Below the pieces are notes generated by a model. That model did not search any database, was not told where the DNA came from, and saw only the letters and a list, made by a program, of their open reading frames with translations. A stretch of 64,000 nucleotides of DNA from Paracoccus fontiphilus (GTDB lineage: Bacteria; Pseudomonadota; Alphaproteobacteria; Rhodobacterales; Rhodobacteraceae), in the NCBI RefSeq assembly GCF_017356265.1, contig NZ_JAFNAW010000005.1, positions 1-64,000 of the forward strand. Direction: 5' to 3'. This document shows positions 9,354 through 21,626 of the stretch, in pieces (positions within the stretch are counted from its first letter, which is position 1; each line of letters begins with the position of its first letter). The position numbers and the translations under genes were made by a program.

Positions 9354-10192
9354 GCCGCGATCGGCAGGTTCGGCTGCGAGCCATGCCAGCGGCGGTAAAT
9401 GGCCATGTGCAGCGCAACAAGCGCGGCCAGCGTCGGCCGCAAGGCGCTGTTGTCCTGATCGGCGGTCCCGAAGCCGATGCGCGCCGGGAATGATCCGTCG
9501 GGCCGCTGGCTGGAAATGATATCGGCCAGCATCGGGGCAACATCGTGATCCGGATCGATGAGGCAGAGGCAGTAGCACATCTGGGCCAACGGCATCAGCC
9601 GACCCTTCCGCTCGGCCCAGTTGGCAAAGCGCAGGCAGTTCGAGAAGGCATCGCCATAGGTGCGGGCGCTGGCAAAGCGCGGCCGCTCCATGCCGAAGCA
9701 ATAGCACAGGGCCAGGACGCTGGCATAGGTATCAATGGCCTGATCAGTCAGCCGCTCCTCGGGAATCGGTGTGCGCAGCATCTCCTCGGCCTCGGCCAGC
9801 AGCGCCGCCTCCAACGGCCGGACCAAGGAAGCCCGGTCGGCGGGGAACATCGATGCGCCCGAGAGCGCCGGTGTCGGATCGACATCCGTGAGGCCCTTGA
9901 ACAGCCTGGCGCTGCGCCAATCGGCCGAGCCGCTGCCCCGGCTGAAACCGGCCTTGGGATTCGGGATAATGCGAGATTTAAATCTATTCGAAATAAATTG
10001 TTGCAGGGGAACGGGCGTTCCCCGCAGGCCGGAGCATATATATGCAGCGACCGCGATTTCAGTTACATCATCGGCGAAATTGTCGCCGAGATCCGCAGCA
10101 ACCGGCAATTGATCAATCCGGCTGCGCAGCCATTGCTGGCTGCGTGCGCCGATCAGCGTCAATAGCTGCCTATAGGCCGGATCATGAGTCAC
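9350..10192 (-). CDS. Protein of unknown function, possible alpha/alpha-toroid fold
   Basis: This 280-residue protein was not recognised. It has no signal peptide or membrane segment and looks helical throughout. Near the C-terminus, [16 protein letters not shown] followed by [13 protein letters not shown] resembles the Q-x-x-DGS-F repeats of terpenoid-cyclase-like alpha/alpha toroids, but catalytic motifs of cyclases are absent. The start is a GTG with a strong GGGAGGAG ribosome site seven bases upstream. An IS630 element sits about 110 bp upstream of the start and may have separated the gene from its native promoter. A recent transfer is possible. Confidence 0.6.
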   Translation of the reverse strand: MTHDPAYRQLLTLIGARSQQWLRSRIDQLPVAADLGDNFADDVTEIAVAAYICSGLRGTPVPLQQFISNRFKSRIIPNPKAGFSRGSGSADWRSARLFKGLTDVDPTPALSGASMFPADRASLVRPLEAALLAEAEEMLRTPIPEERLTDQAIDTYASVLALCYCFGMERPRFASARTYGDAFSNCLRFANWAERKGRLMPLAQMCYCLCLIDPDHDVAPMLADIISSQRPDGSFPARIGFGTADQDNSALRPTLAALVALHMAIYRRWHGSQPNLPIAA

Positions 10193-10303
10193 AGGCTTGC
10201 TCCTCCCGAATGGCGTTAAGAGATTAGAAACCTTGAATGAGGATTTGGCAATAATTTCGACATAACGACCAAAAAGAAGATGCTGAAAACTTTCATATAG
10301 ACC

Positions 10304-11477
10304 TAGTGTTTTGAATCTGACGCTTGTTACCTGTTCCCGCAGATGCCATCGAGTGCGTCGAGCGCGCGTCGTTCACGGGTGAGGATGTCGTCGGCTGACT
10401 TGGTCCAAACAAAGGGCTTCGGCCGGATGTTGTGCTGCGCCAGGTAGTCGTAGATTGCGTCCTCCAAGTCGCTCACGCTGGTATAACTGCCTCTGCGAAT
10501 ACGCTTTGCAGTGATCTCTGCGAAGAAGCGCTCGACAAGGTTGAGCCAGGAGGCACTGGTTGGTGTGAAATGCAGCTTGAACCGCGGATGTTTCTCCAGC
10601 CAGGCCTGCACCTCGGGCGTCTTGTGGGTCGCGTAGTTGTCGAGCACGAGATGGATGTCACGTGGTTTGCGGACGACGCGGTCGATGCGGCGCAGGAAGG
10701 TCAGAAATTCCCGTGCCCGATGACGCGGCATGCAATCACCGATGACCAGACCGGATTTGACATCAAGCGCGGCGAACAGGGTGGTCGTGCCGTGGCGCTT
10801 GTAATCGTGGGTCATCGTGGCGGCGCGCCCCTTCTTGAGCGGCAAGCCAGGCTGGGTCCGATCCAAGGCCTGGATCTGTGATTTTTCATCAACACACAGC
10901 ACGACAGCGCGGTCCGGCGGGTTCAGATACAGGCCGACGATCTCGGTGACTTTCTCCTCAAAAAGGGGGTCGTTCGACACCTTGAACCCGCGCGAGACAT
11001 GCGGCTTCAATCCCGCCTCCGCCCAGATGCGTCCCACGCTCGAAGGAGAGATCCCCACCGCTTCGGCCATCATCGAGCGGCTCCAGTGGGTGGCGTTGGG
11101 AGGAGCCTCCTGCACGGTCTTCGCGATCACCATCAGCCGTGTCTCCCGGGGCAGCGGAGGCACCCGCGAAGGCCGGGTCTTGTCGCGCAGCAGCCCTGCC
11201 ACACCCTCGTCGAGATAGCGGGATTGCCAACGCCAGACAGTGGGCTTCGAAATCCTTGCACGCCGCATGATCTCGTTGGTGCCGTAGCCATCGTCGGTAG
11301 CCAGAATGATCTCGGCCCGCCAGACCACCTTGCGTGGCGTGTTTCGGTCAGTGAGCACGGTTTCAAGCCGCGCTCGATCGGCAGGGCCAAGGTAAAGGCT
11401 GATGTCGTCTCGTCTCATCCGCCGAACATGCCAGACGCGACTACAAGAAGGAATCTTCCGTTAGGTGGTGAACACTA
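10304..11477 (-). mobile_element. IS630-family insertion sequence, apparently complete
   Basis: The element is bounded by TA dinucleotides at 10304-10305 and 11476-11477, as expected for IS630 transposition into TA. Flanking these are short inverted ends: CCTAGTGTT at 10302-10310 and its complement AACACTAGG at 11471-11479, with weaker matching further in. One transposase gene fills the interior. The element lies between the 5' end of the unknown gene and a 390-bp gene-free stretch. Confidence 0.85.
10327..11418 (-). CDS. IS630-family transposase
   Basis: A 363-residue DDE transposase. The N-terminal helix-turn-helix region (about 20-75) includes ISKPTVWRWQSRYLDEGVAG. The catalytic triad is visible as VVLCVDEKSQIQ (first Asp), LVLDNYATHK (second Asp) and FTPTSASWLNLVERFF (Glu in place of the last Asp), the DDE arrangement of IS630. 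The frame is unbroken, so the element may be active. It sits inside short terminal inverted repeats. Confidence 0.95.
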   Translation of the reverse strand: MRRDDISLYLGPADRARLETVLTDRNTPRKVVWRAEIILATDDGYGTNEIMRRARISKPTVWRWQSRYLDEGVAGLLRDKTRPSRVPPLPRETRLMVIAKTVQEAPPNATHWSRSMMAEAVGISPSSVGRIWAEAGLKPHVSRGFKVSNDPLFEEKVTEIVGLYLNPPDRAVVLCVDEKSQIQALDRTQPGLPLKKGRAATMTHDYKRHGTTTLFAALDVKSGLVIGDCMPRHRAREFLTFLRRIDRVVRKPRDIHLVLDNYATHKTPEVQAWLEKHPRFKLHFTPTSASWLNLVERFFAEITAKRIRRGSYTSVSDLEDAIYDYLAQHNIRPKPFVWTKSADDILTRERRALDALDGICGNR

Positions 11478-11479
11478 GG

Positions 11480-11869
11480 CAAATGAAAATGCTGTTTATA
11501 ATGCGCAGGAACCGATGGTAGGCACGGTGCCATGGGACGGTGAAACGACTAACCAGGAATGTCTGGAAAGGTTCCTGTCTTTCCAGCGCCATGAAGCATC
11601 TCGCAGACCCTTGGTTTCGTCAAGATAGAGGGCCGCACGCCAGGCGACGTCAGGGGCATGGCCCCCTCTCGGCAGTTGCCGTCCAGGCGTGCCAGCGAAC
11701 GGCTGAGGTTCCGATCGCACCACCCGATCATGCAATGGCAACAAGGGGTGTCGTCAGCGTGCCCCGGGTTCGGCAGCAAGTCGCGGCAGCGCCTGCAAGC
11801 CTTTCACGCTGATGGCAAGGGTTGCCGGGCGGCCGCCGTTCGCTCCGGCGGCCGCGCAGCCTGGAAGGC
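11480..11869. other. Gene-free stretch downstream of the DAHP synthase gene
   Basis: Open frames on both strands were inspected and none resembles a known protein. A perfect 10-bp GC stem (11829-11838 paired with 11846-11855, 7-base loop) lies just past the DAHP synthase stop. It could end that transcript, although no T-run follows on the minus strand. The remainder may be decayed sequence next to the IS630 element. Confidence 0.4.
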
Positions 11870-13279
11870 TTATCCCGCCAAGGCGCTTTCCACCGGCTGC
11901 ACTGCAGCCTCGCGACGGTTGCGCAGTTCCTCGGCCACCAGGAAGGCCAGTTCCAGCGACTGGCTGGCGTTCAGGCGAGGGTCGCAGGCGGTGTGATAGC
12001 GGTCCGACAAATCCTCGTCAGTGACGGCGCGGACGCCGCCGGTGCATTCGGTCACGTCCTTGCCGGTCATCTCGAAATGCACGCCGCCGGGGATCGTGCC
12101 CTCGGCCTTGTGGACGGCGAAGAACTCGCGCACCTCGCGCAGGATCGAATCGAAGGCCCGCGTCTTGTACCCGGTCGAGGACTTGATGATGTTGCCGTGC
12201 ATCGGGTCGCAGGACCAGACGACATTGGCGCCCTCGGCCTGGACCGTCTGGATCAGGCGCGGCAGGTGGTCGCCGACCTTGCCCGCGCCGAAGCGCGCGA
12301 TCAGCGTCAGCCGGCCCGGCTCGTTCTCCGGGTTCAGCTTGGCCATCAGCACCTTTAGGTCCTCCGAGGAGGTGGTCGGGCCGCATTTCAGGCCGATGGG
12401 GTTCTGCACACCCCGGCAGAACTCCACATGCGCGCCGTCGATCTGGCGGGTGCGGTCGCCGATCCAGATCATGTGGCCCGATCCCGCGACCGGCAGGCCG
12501 GTGGTCGAATCGACGCGGGCCAGCGCTTCCTCGTATTCCAGCAGCAGCGCCTCGTGGCTGGTGTAGAAATCGACCTTCGACAACTGGTGCGCCGTGTCCG
12601 AGTTCACGCCCGCCGCCTGCATGAAGGCCATGGCGTCGCTGATGCGGTTCGCGATGTCACGATATTTCGCGGCCTCGGGACCGCCCACGAAATCGGCGAT
12701 CCAGCTTTGGACGCGGTGCATGTCGGCAAAGCCGCCGGTCGAGAAGGCCCGGAGCAGATTCAGCGAGGCCGCAGCCTGCGTATAGGCCGCCAGCATCCGC
12801 TGGGGATCGGGAATCCGCGCATCGGCCGTGAAGTCGAAGCCGTTGATGATGTCGCCGCGATAGCTTGGCAGCTCGACCCCGTTGATCACCTCGGTTGGCG
12901 CGCTGCGGGGCTTGGCGAACTGGCCCGCCATGCGACCGACCTTGATGACGGGCATCTGGGCGCCCCAGGTCAGCACCACCGCCATCTGCAGCAGCAGCTT
13001 GAAGGTGTCGCGGATGTTGTCGGCGCTGAATTCGGCAAAGCTCTCGGCGCAGTCGCCGCCTTGCAGCAGGAAGGCGCGGCCTGCCGCGGCCTGCGCCAGT
13101 TCCGCCTTGAGGCGACGCGCCTCGCCCGCAAAGACCAGCGGCGGATATCGGCGCAACTGCGCCTCTACCGCCTGCAGCGCGGCAGGGTCCGTATAGTCCG
13201 GCATCTGGACGCGGGGATAGGCGCGCCAGCCGGCCTTGTCCCAAGACGGGGTGGCGGTCTTGCGGTTCTCCTGCGTCAT
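11870..13279 (-). CDS. Class II 3-deoxy-7-phosphoheptulonate (DAHP) synthase
   Basis: First step of the shikimate pathway: PEP plus erythrose-4-phosphate to DAHP. The 469-residue protein has the class II (plant/AroAII) landmarks: [61 protein letters not shown] and [10 protein letters not shown]. The open frame extends 80 codons further, but the ATG at 13279 is preferred: it has AAGGAG upstream and opens a typical N-terminus ending at the [11 protein letters not shown] motif. The gene stands alone and is divergent from the GlxA-type regulator. Confidence 0.95.
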   Translation of the reverse strand: MTQENRKTATPSWDKAGWRAYPRVQMPDYTDPAALQAVEAQLRRYPPLVFAGEARRLKAELAQAAAGRAFLLQGGDCAESFAEFSADNIRDTFKLLLQMAVVLTWGAQMPVIKVGRMAGQFAKPRSAPTEVINGVELPSYRGDIINGFDFTADARIPDPQRMLAAYTQAAASLNLLRAFSTGGFADMHRVQSWIADFVGGPEAAKYRDIANRISDAMAFMQAAGVNSDTAHQLSKVDFYTSHEALLLEYEEALARVDSTTGLPVAGSGHMIWIGDRTRQIDGAHVEFCRGVQNPIGLKCGPTTSSEDLKVLMAKLNPENEPGRLTLIARFGAGKVGDHLPRLIQTVQAEGANVVWSCDPMHGNIIKSSTGYKTRAFDSILREVREFFAVHKAEGTIPGGVHFEMTGKDVTECTGGVRAVTDEDLSDRYHTACDPRLNASQSLELAFLVAEELRNRREAAVQPVESALAG

Positions 13280-13421
13280 GGCACGCACTCCTTGGAAAAT
13301 GATCGTGACGGTATAAACGGGAATGGGGCAAAGGGGAAGGTGGCGCCTCGGCGCAGCGGACCCCTTGCGGCAACGGAAAATCCCTGCTGATGTCGTTCGA
13401 CCACGCGCGAAGACAACCCCC

Positions 13422-14396
13422 ATGCCATCCGACAAACCCCGCCGTTTCACGTTCCTGCTTCTGGACCGTTTCACCATGCTGCCCTTCACCGCCGCGATCG
13501 AGCCGCTGCGGCTGGCCAACCGTTCCGCAGGCGAGCAGCTTTACAGCTGGCGGCTGGTCGGGCCGGGCCAGGACCACGCCACCTGCTCGAACGGGGCAAG
13601 GGTCGCCCTGGATGCCTCGCTGGACGCCGAGGCGCCGGCCGAACGCGATGACGTCGTGATCGTCTGCGGCGGCACCGACATCGCGCGGGCCACGACAAGG
13701 CCCGTGCTGAACTGGCTGCGCAAGCAGGCGCGCAGCGGTGCCACCATGGGCGCGGTCTGCACCGGCGCCTGGGTTCTGGCCGAGGCGGGCCTGCTGGACG
13801 GGCGCAAGGCCACGATCCACTGGGAAAACCACGACGGCTTTGCCGAGGCCTTTCCCCAGGTCGACCTGTATCGGTCGATCTTCGTCAATGACGGCAACCG
13901 CCTGACGGCGGCGGGGGGCACGTCCTCGATCGACCTGATGCTGCACCTGATCGCCGAGGCGCATGGCGACGCCCTGGCAACCGAGGTCGCCGACCAGATG
14001 CTGCACACCGCGATCCGGACGGACCAGGATCGCCAGCGCCTGTCGATCCCGACCCGCATCGGCGTCCGCCACCCCCGGCTGGCCGCCGTGATCGCGCGCA
14101 TGGAAGGCAATCTCGAAGATCCGATCAGTCCGGCCCAGCTCGCCGCCGATGCGGGCATGTCCACGCGGCAGCTGGAACGGCTGTTCCGGCGCTATCTGAA
14201 CCGCAGCCCCAAGCGCTATTATATGGAAACGCGCCTGGCGCGCGCGCGCAACCTGCTGATGCAGACCGAGATGTCGATCATCGAGGTCGCCTTGGCATCG
14301 GGCTTTTCCAGCCCCTCGCACTTTTCCAAATGCTACCGGGCGCTTTACGGCAGCACGCCCTATCGGGAGCGCGGGACAGGCGCCGTCACGGCATGA
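13422..14396 (+). CDS. GlxA-family transcriptional regulator (DJ-1/PfpI plus AraC domains)
   Basis: A 324-residue regulator with an N-terminal class I glutamine-amidotransferase-like domain (about 1-190, with [20 protein letters not shown] carrying the conserved Cys) and a C-terminal AraC DNA-binding domain with two helix-turn-helix units ([19 protein letters not shown] and [20 protein letters not shown]). This is the architecture of GbdR/CdhR-type regulators of quaternary-amine or amino-acid catabolism, but neighbours give no clue to the ligand. The ATG at 13422 starts a compact N-terminus; the open frame extends 33 codons further without support. Confidence 0.85.
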   Translation: MPSDKPRRFTFLLLDRFTMLPFTAAIEPLRLANRSAGEQLYSWRLVGPGQDHATCSNGARVALDASLDAEAPAERDDVVIVCGGTDIARATTRPVLNWLRKQARSGATMGAVCTGAWVLAEAGLLDGRKATIHWENHDGFAEAFPQVDLYRSIFVNDGNRLTAAGGTSSIDLMLHLIAEAHGDALATEVADQMLHTAIRTDQDRQRLSIPTRIGVRHPRLAAVIARMEGNLEDPISPAQLAADAGMSTRQLERLFRRYLNRSPKRYYMETRLARARNLLMQTEMSIIEVALASGFSSPSHFSKCYRALYGSTPYRERGTGAVTA

Positions 14397-14425
14397 AAAA
14401 ACCCCGGTGCGGATCGCACCGGGGT
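14395..14425 (-). terminator. Intrinsic terminator of the atp operon
   Basis: An 11-bp perfect GC-rich stem (14401-14411 with 14415-14425, loop of 3) is followed on the minus strand by six T residues (plus-strand A at 14395-14400). It lies 18 bp past the atpC stop and also abuts the stop of the GlxA-type gene. Confidence 0.88.
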
Positions 14426-14442
14426 CCATGACGCCAGACCGA

Positions 14443-14892
14443 TCAGCTTGGAACGGTCGACTGGTTGGGGTCCAGCCCGATATGGGTGCCCAGGGCCGCC
14501 ATATCCGCCAGCAGCTTGGCAGCGGCGGTCACGACATCGTCGCCCACCGTGTCCCGCTTGGCTTCCGCGTTGCGGCGCTTGCGATGCGCGTCGGCCATCA
14601 TCTCGTTGAAGAGGCCTTGGGTCATCTCCTCGCGGGCGTGGCCGCGTTCCGCCAGAAGGCTGACGGAGTCGGGCCCGATCTCGACAAAGCCGCCGGTCAC
14701 GGCAAAGTCCTTCTGCGACCCGTCGGCACCGATCAGCGTGACCAGCCCCGGCCGCAGCGTGACGATGGTGGGCGCGTGGCCGGGCATGGCGGTCAGGTCG
14801 CCGTCCGTGCCCGGCAGGCGCACCTCGCGCACGGGAACGGAGACAAGGCTCCGTTCCGGCGACACGAGGTCGAACTGCATGGTATCGGCCAT
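14443..14892 (-). CDS. atpC: F1F0 ATP synthase epsilon subunit
   Basis: Epsilon subunit of the F1 sector, part of the central stalk. The 149 residues start with the beta-sandwich MQFDLVSPERSLVSVPVREVRLPGTDGDL segment and include the GHAPTIVTLRPG motif; the C-terminal helical part is shorter and more divergent than in enterobacteria. It is last in atpHAGDC, nine bases after atpD, and followed by a strong terminator. Confidence 0.95.
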   Translation of the reverse strand: MADTMQFDLVSPERSLVSVPVREVRLPGTDGDLTAMPGHAPTIVTLRPGLVTLIGADGSQKDFAVTGGFVEIGPDSVSLLAERGHAREEMTQGLFNEMMADAHRKRRNAEAKRDTVGDDVVTAAAKLLADMAALGTHIGLDPNQSTVPS

Positions 14893-14901
14893 CTCGCCCC
14901 C

Positions 14902-17222
<2,321 letters not shown>

Positions 17223-17234
17223 CTATTCCCCCTC

Positions 17235-18769
<1,535 letters not shown>

Positions 18770-18770
<1 letters not shown>

Positions 18771-19336
18771 TATCCGACCTCTTTCATAGCATTCTGGAGG
18801 GAAGCGAGCTTCGAGCGGATCGAACTGTCGATCATCTGCGAACCCAGCTTGACAATCATGCCGCCGATAAGAGCCTCATCGACGCGAGTGTTCAGTTTGA
18901 CGGTCTTGCCCGATTTCCGGGCCAGCGTGTCGCGCAGGCGCTGCTGCTGGTCGTCGGTCAGCGCGACGGCGCTTGTCACGTCGGCCGTCACCTCGCCGCG
19001 TTCCTCGGCGATCAGCGCCTGAAGCTGGCGCACCAGCTGCGGCAGCACGAACAGGCGGCGGTTCCTGGCCATCAGTTGCAGCGTGTTCGCCAGCACCTGC
19101 GAGAAGCCCATGCGCTGGGACAGCGCGGCGATGGCGCGGGCCTGGTCGTCGCGGGTGTAGATCGGCGCGCTGATGAGATCGCGCAGGTCGGCACTGTCCT
19201 CCAGCGCGGCGCGGAGATCGTCGGCCTGCTGCGCCAGCGCATCCAGCCCCCCGTCATCCTTCACGATATCGAAGACGGCCTGTGCATAGCGCCCGGCGAT
19301 GCTCTGGGACATGGAAACAGAGTTGGCCACGGTCAT
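18770..19336 (-). CDS. atpH: F1F0 ATP synthase delta subunit (OSCP)
   Basis: Peripheral-stalk subunit linking F1 to Fo. The 188-residue protein has the N-terminal [12 protein letters not shown] helix and a C-terminal [21 protein letters not shown] segment typical of the delta/OSCP family. An internal Met eight codons in (MSQS) is an alternative start. It is first in atpHAGDC. The Fo genes are absent, as is usual in alphaproteobacteria where they form a separate cluster. Confidence 0.95.
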
Positions 19337-19734
19337 CCTTTACGGTTTGCGCAAACCCCGCTGGCGGGCCGGGCTTCTGTCCGGTCTGTCGCGGGGTGCG
19401 GGTCGCGTTCGCGCGGCTTATGGAGGGCCGCCCTGAAATCTGCGGCGTCTCTAGCAGGTGAAAACAACTCGGGCAACCTGCTAGAATACGGAAATGAGAA
19501 GGATTGCGACCTTTGGACCGCGGCAGGTTGCCCCATTGCCGGAACGGGCTTCGCCAAGGCGTCCTGGCCAGGTTTCAACCGGCGCGACGCAGGGCAAAAC
19601 AACCCGGCATGAGGGTCATCCATGGGGACGACGCCTCATGCCGGGCATTACTGGCAACACGATACACAGGACGGGCAATTCCGCTAGGCGTCGTCAGGCT
19701 CGGCAAAGCGGAGGAACTTGTCACAGCAGGCTAC
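19337..19734. other. Intergenic region upstream of the atp operon, with inverted repeats
   Basis: No gene is seen in these 398 bp. The stretch must hold the atpH promoter and the 3' end of the minus-strand methyltransferase transcript. A 9-bp inverted repeat CTAGCAGGT/ACCTGCTAG (19451-19459 and 19476-19484, 16-base spacer) could be an operator or hairpin in the atp leader. A second, longer hairpin is listed separately at 19597-19645. Confidence 0.45.
19597..19645 (-). terminator. Long hairpin, probable terminator of the methyltransferase gene
   Basis: A perfect 12-bp stem CCCGGCATGAGG (19603-19614) pairs with 19634-19645 across a 19-base loop that itself contains CCATGG. On the minus strand the stem is followed by TTGTTTT. 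It lies about 90 bp past the methyltransferase stop. The large loop is unusual for a terminator, so another role such as RNA protection is possible. Confidence 0.5.
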
Positions 19735-20610
19735 TCAGTACGATACCCATATAGGACGAATTGCTGCGGTGCGGCAGTTCACCTTATGGACAGATTCAGG
19801 GCGATTCGCCTGACAAGAGCCGCGGGATTCTTGCGCATCGTGCAAGTTTTGTTCCAGATGCGGACGCGCCGGCCGGGGTCCCACCACGCCGTCCAGGATC
19901 TGCAGCGGGCTTGGAACATGCACCCTCAGATCCGGCCCGATGGGTGCGCGGACCTGCTTGGAAAGCTCGATCAGGACCACCCCTGCGATCAGCACCCGGC
20001 TGATCCGCATCCCGGTGCGTTCCCACATCTGCGCGCTGCCAAGCCAGAACCGCCGGTCCGACGGGGGAATATAGACCGCAGACCCGTGCCATTCCGGCAC
20101 GAAGCCCGCCCGGCGCGCCTGCGTCTCGATCTGGCCCGTGGTGTAGCTGCGCCCGAGGCCGAAGGGCGTGCGGTCCGAGGCCGCCCACAACCCCGCGCGG
20201 TTGGGGACCATGACCACCATCCGCCCCCCGGGCCCAAGCACCCGCCACGCCTCGGCCAGCAGGGCCGCCGGGTCGTCGCTGGTTTCCAGGCCATGCAGGA
20301 TCACCAGCCGGTCCACGCTGCCGGTTTCCAGCGGCCAGGCCGTCTCGTCGCACAGGACGCTGTGGTTGGGCATCCCGGCGGGCCAGGCCATCACGCCCTG
20401 CGGGCCGGGCATCAGCGCCGTGACGCGTCGCGCGGTCGCCAGGTAGGGCCGCAGCATGGGGGCGGCAAAGCCGAATCCCGCGACGTTCATCCCGGTGCAC
20501 GCCCCGGGCTGCCACCGTGTCACCAGCCGGTCGCGCAGGATGCGCTGCACGACGCGGCCAAGCGCCCGCTGGTAATAGAAGCTGCGGAGATCCGCGATAT
20601 CGTGGTGCAT
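19735..20610 (-). CDS. Class I SAM-dependent methyltransferase
   Basis: A 291-residue putative methyltransferase; substrate unknown. The VAGFGFAAPMLRPYL stretch occupies the position of the SAM-binding glycine loop, and LEAWRVLGPGGRMVVMVPN-like sequence (read as AEAWRVLGPGGRMVVMVPN, near residue 120) is the typical post-motif II/III strand. The family-like part seems to end around VVGPRPARP (about residue 250); the last 40 residues are low-complexity in character, rich in Ser, Arg and Asn, and look like read-through into non-conserved sequence, perhaps after a frameshift near the original stop. It diverges from gloB, with 58 bp between the starts. Confidence 0.7.
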   Translation of the reverse strand: MHHDIADLRSFYYQRALGRVVQRILRDRLVTRWQPGACTGMNVAGFGFAAPMLRPYLATARRVTALMPGPQGVMAWPAGMPNHSVLCDETAWPLETGSVDRLVILHGLETSDDPAALLAEAWRVLGPGGRMVVMVPNRAGLWAASDRTPFGLGRSYTTGQIETQARRAGFVPEWHGSAVYIPPSDRRFWLGSAQMWERTGMRISRVLIAGVVLIELSKQVRAPIGPDLRVHVPSPLQILDGVVGPRPARPHLEQNLHDAQESRGSCQANRPESVHKVNCRTAAIRPIWVSY

Positions 20611-20668
20611 TGCGCCCCGGCCCGGCTTTTGACAGGCTCGACCTCATCACAGGAAAGGGACTTTGCCA

Positions 20669-21415
20669 ATGCCGCTGGAACTGGTCACGCTGCGCTGCCT
20701 GAAGGACAACTATGCCTATCTGCTGCATGGCGACGAGGGCACGGTGCTGATCGACGCCCCCGACGCCGCGCCGATCCTGAGGGAACTGGAGGCCCGCGAC
20801 TGGTCCCTTGCCGCGATCCTGCTGACCCATCACCACGCCGATCACACCGACGGCGTGGCCGAGATCGTCCGGGAAACCGGCGCCATGGTGATCGGGGCGG
20901 CAGCCGACGCCCACCGCCTGCCCCCGCTGGATCTGCGCGTCAGCCCCGGCGAGCCCCTGGAAGTGCTGGGAGAGCCGGTCGAGATCATCGACGTGTCCGG
21001 CCACACCGTCGGCCATGTGGCGTTCCACTTCCCCCGGTCCGGAATGGCCTTCACGGCGGACAGCCTCATGGCGCTGGGGTGCGGGCGCCTGTTCGAGGGA
21101 ACGGCCGCCATGATGTGGGACAGCCTGTCGCGGCTGAACGCCCTGCCCGGAGACACGCTGATCTGCTCGGGCCACGACTACTGCGCAGGCAACGGCGCCT
21201 TCGCCCTGTCGGTGGACCCCGACAACCCCGCCCTGCATCGGCGGCTCAAGGCTGTCCAGGAGGCAAGAGAGCCCTGCGCGCCCGCGACGCTGGCCATGGA
21301 ACACGAGACGAATCCCTTTCTGCGCGTGGACGCGCTTCGTGCCTCGCTTGGCATGGAGACAGCCCCTGACGCCGAGGTTTTCGCAAGGCTTCGGCAGATG
21401 AAGGACAGCTTCTGA
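20669..21415 (+). CDS. gloB: Hydroxyacylglutathione hydrolase (glyoxalase II)
   Basis: Hydrolyses S-lactoylglutathione to lactate and glutathione, the second step of methylglyoxal detoxification. The 248-residue metallo-beta-lactamase-fold enzyme has the binuclear metal motif THHHADH (about residues 50-56), the GHTVGHV histidine, the FTADSLMALGCGR aspartate region and the C-terminal glyoxalase II-specific helical domain (LAMEHETNPFLR). The ATG at 20669 is preferred over a TTG two codons upstream because AGGAAAGGGA precedes it at proper spacing. Confidence 0.93.
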   Translation: MPLELVTLRCLKDNYAYLLHGDEGTVLIDAPDAAPILRELEARDWSLAAILLTHHHADHTDGVAEIVRETGAMVIGAAADAHRLPPLDLRVSPGEPLEVLGEPVEIIDVSGHTVGHVAFHFPRSGMAFTADSLMALGCGRLFEGTAAMMWDSLSRLNALPGDTLICSGHDYCAGNGAFALSVDPDNPALHRRLKAVQEAREPCAPATLAMEHETNPFLRVDALRASLGMETAPDAEVFARLRQMKDSF

Positions 21416-21626
21416 CGGGCAAGTGAAAACCGCCATACCCGGCAGCGTGCTTGAATTTCGCACGGACGCGCATCACATCTGCCTCAACCGTGGGAAAAAC
21501 GTGGCATCCTTGTGAAAAAGCACTTGATGCCGACCGAATTCCACCAAATCTTAACTGTATCGTGACAGTCTGGGCCGGTGGGCACAACATATGCCCATAC
21601 CGCCAGCCGACTGACAGGAGAAGACC

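Noticed and set aside
11496-11812. Overlapping short frames on both strands next to the IS630 element
   Set aside because: No motif, no ribosome site and no resemblance to a known protein or transposase.
13280-13519. 80-codon N-terminal extension of the DAHP synthase frame
   Set aside because: It overlaps the divergent GlxA-type gene, is rich in Arg/Ser without family character, and the ATG at 13279 has a ribosome site.
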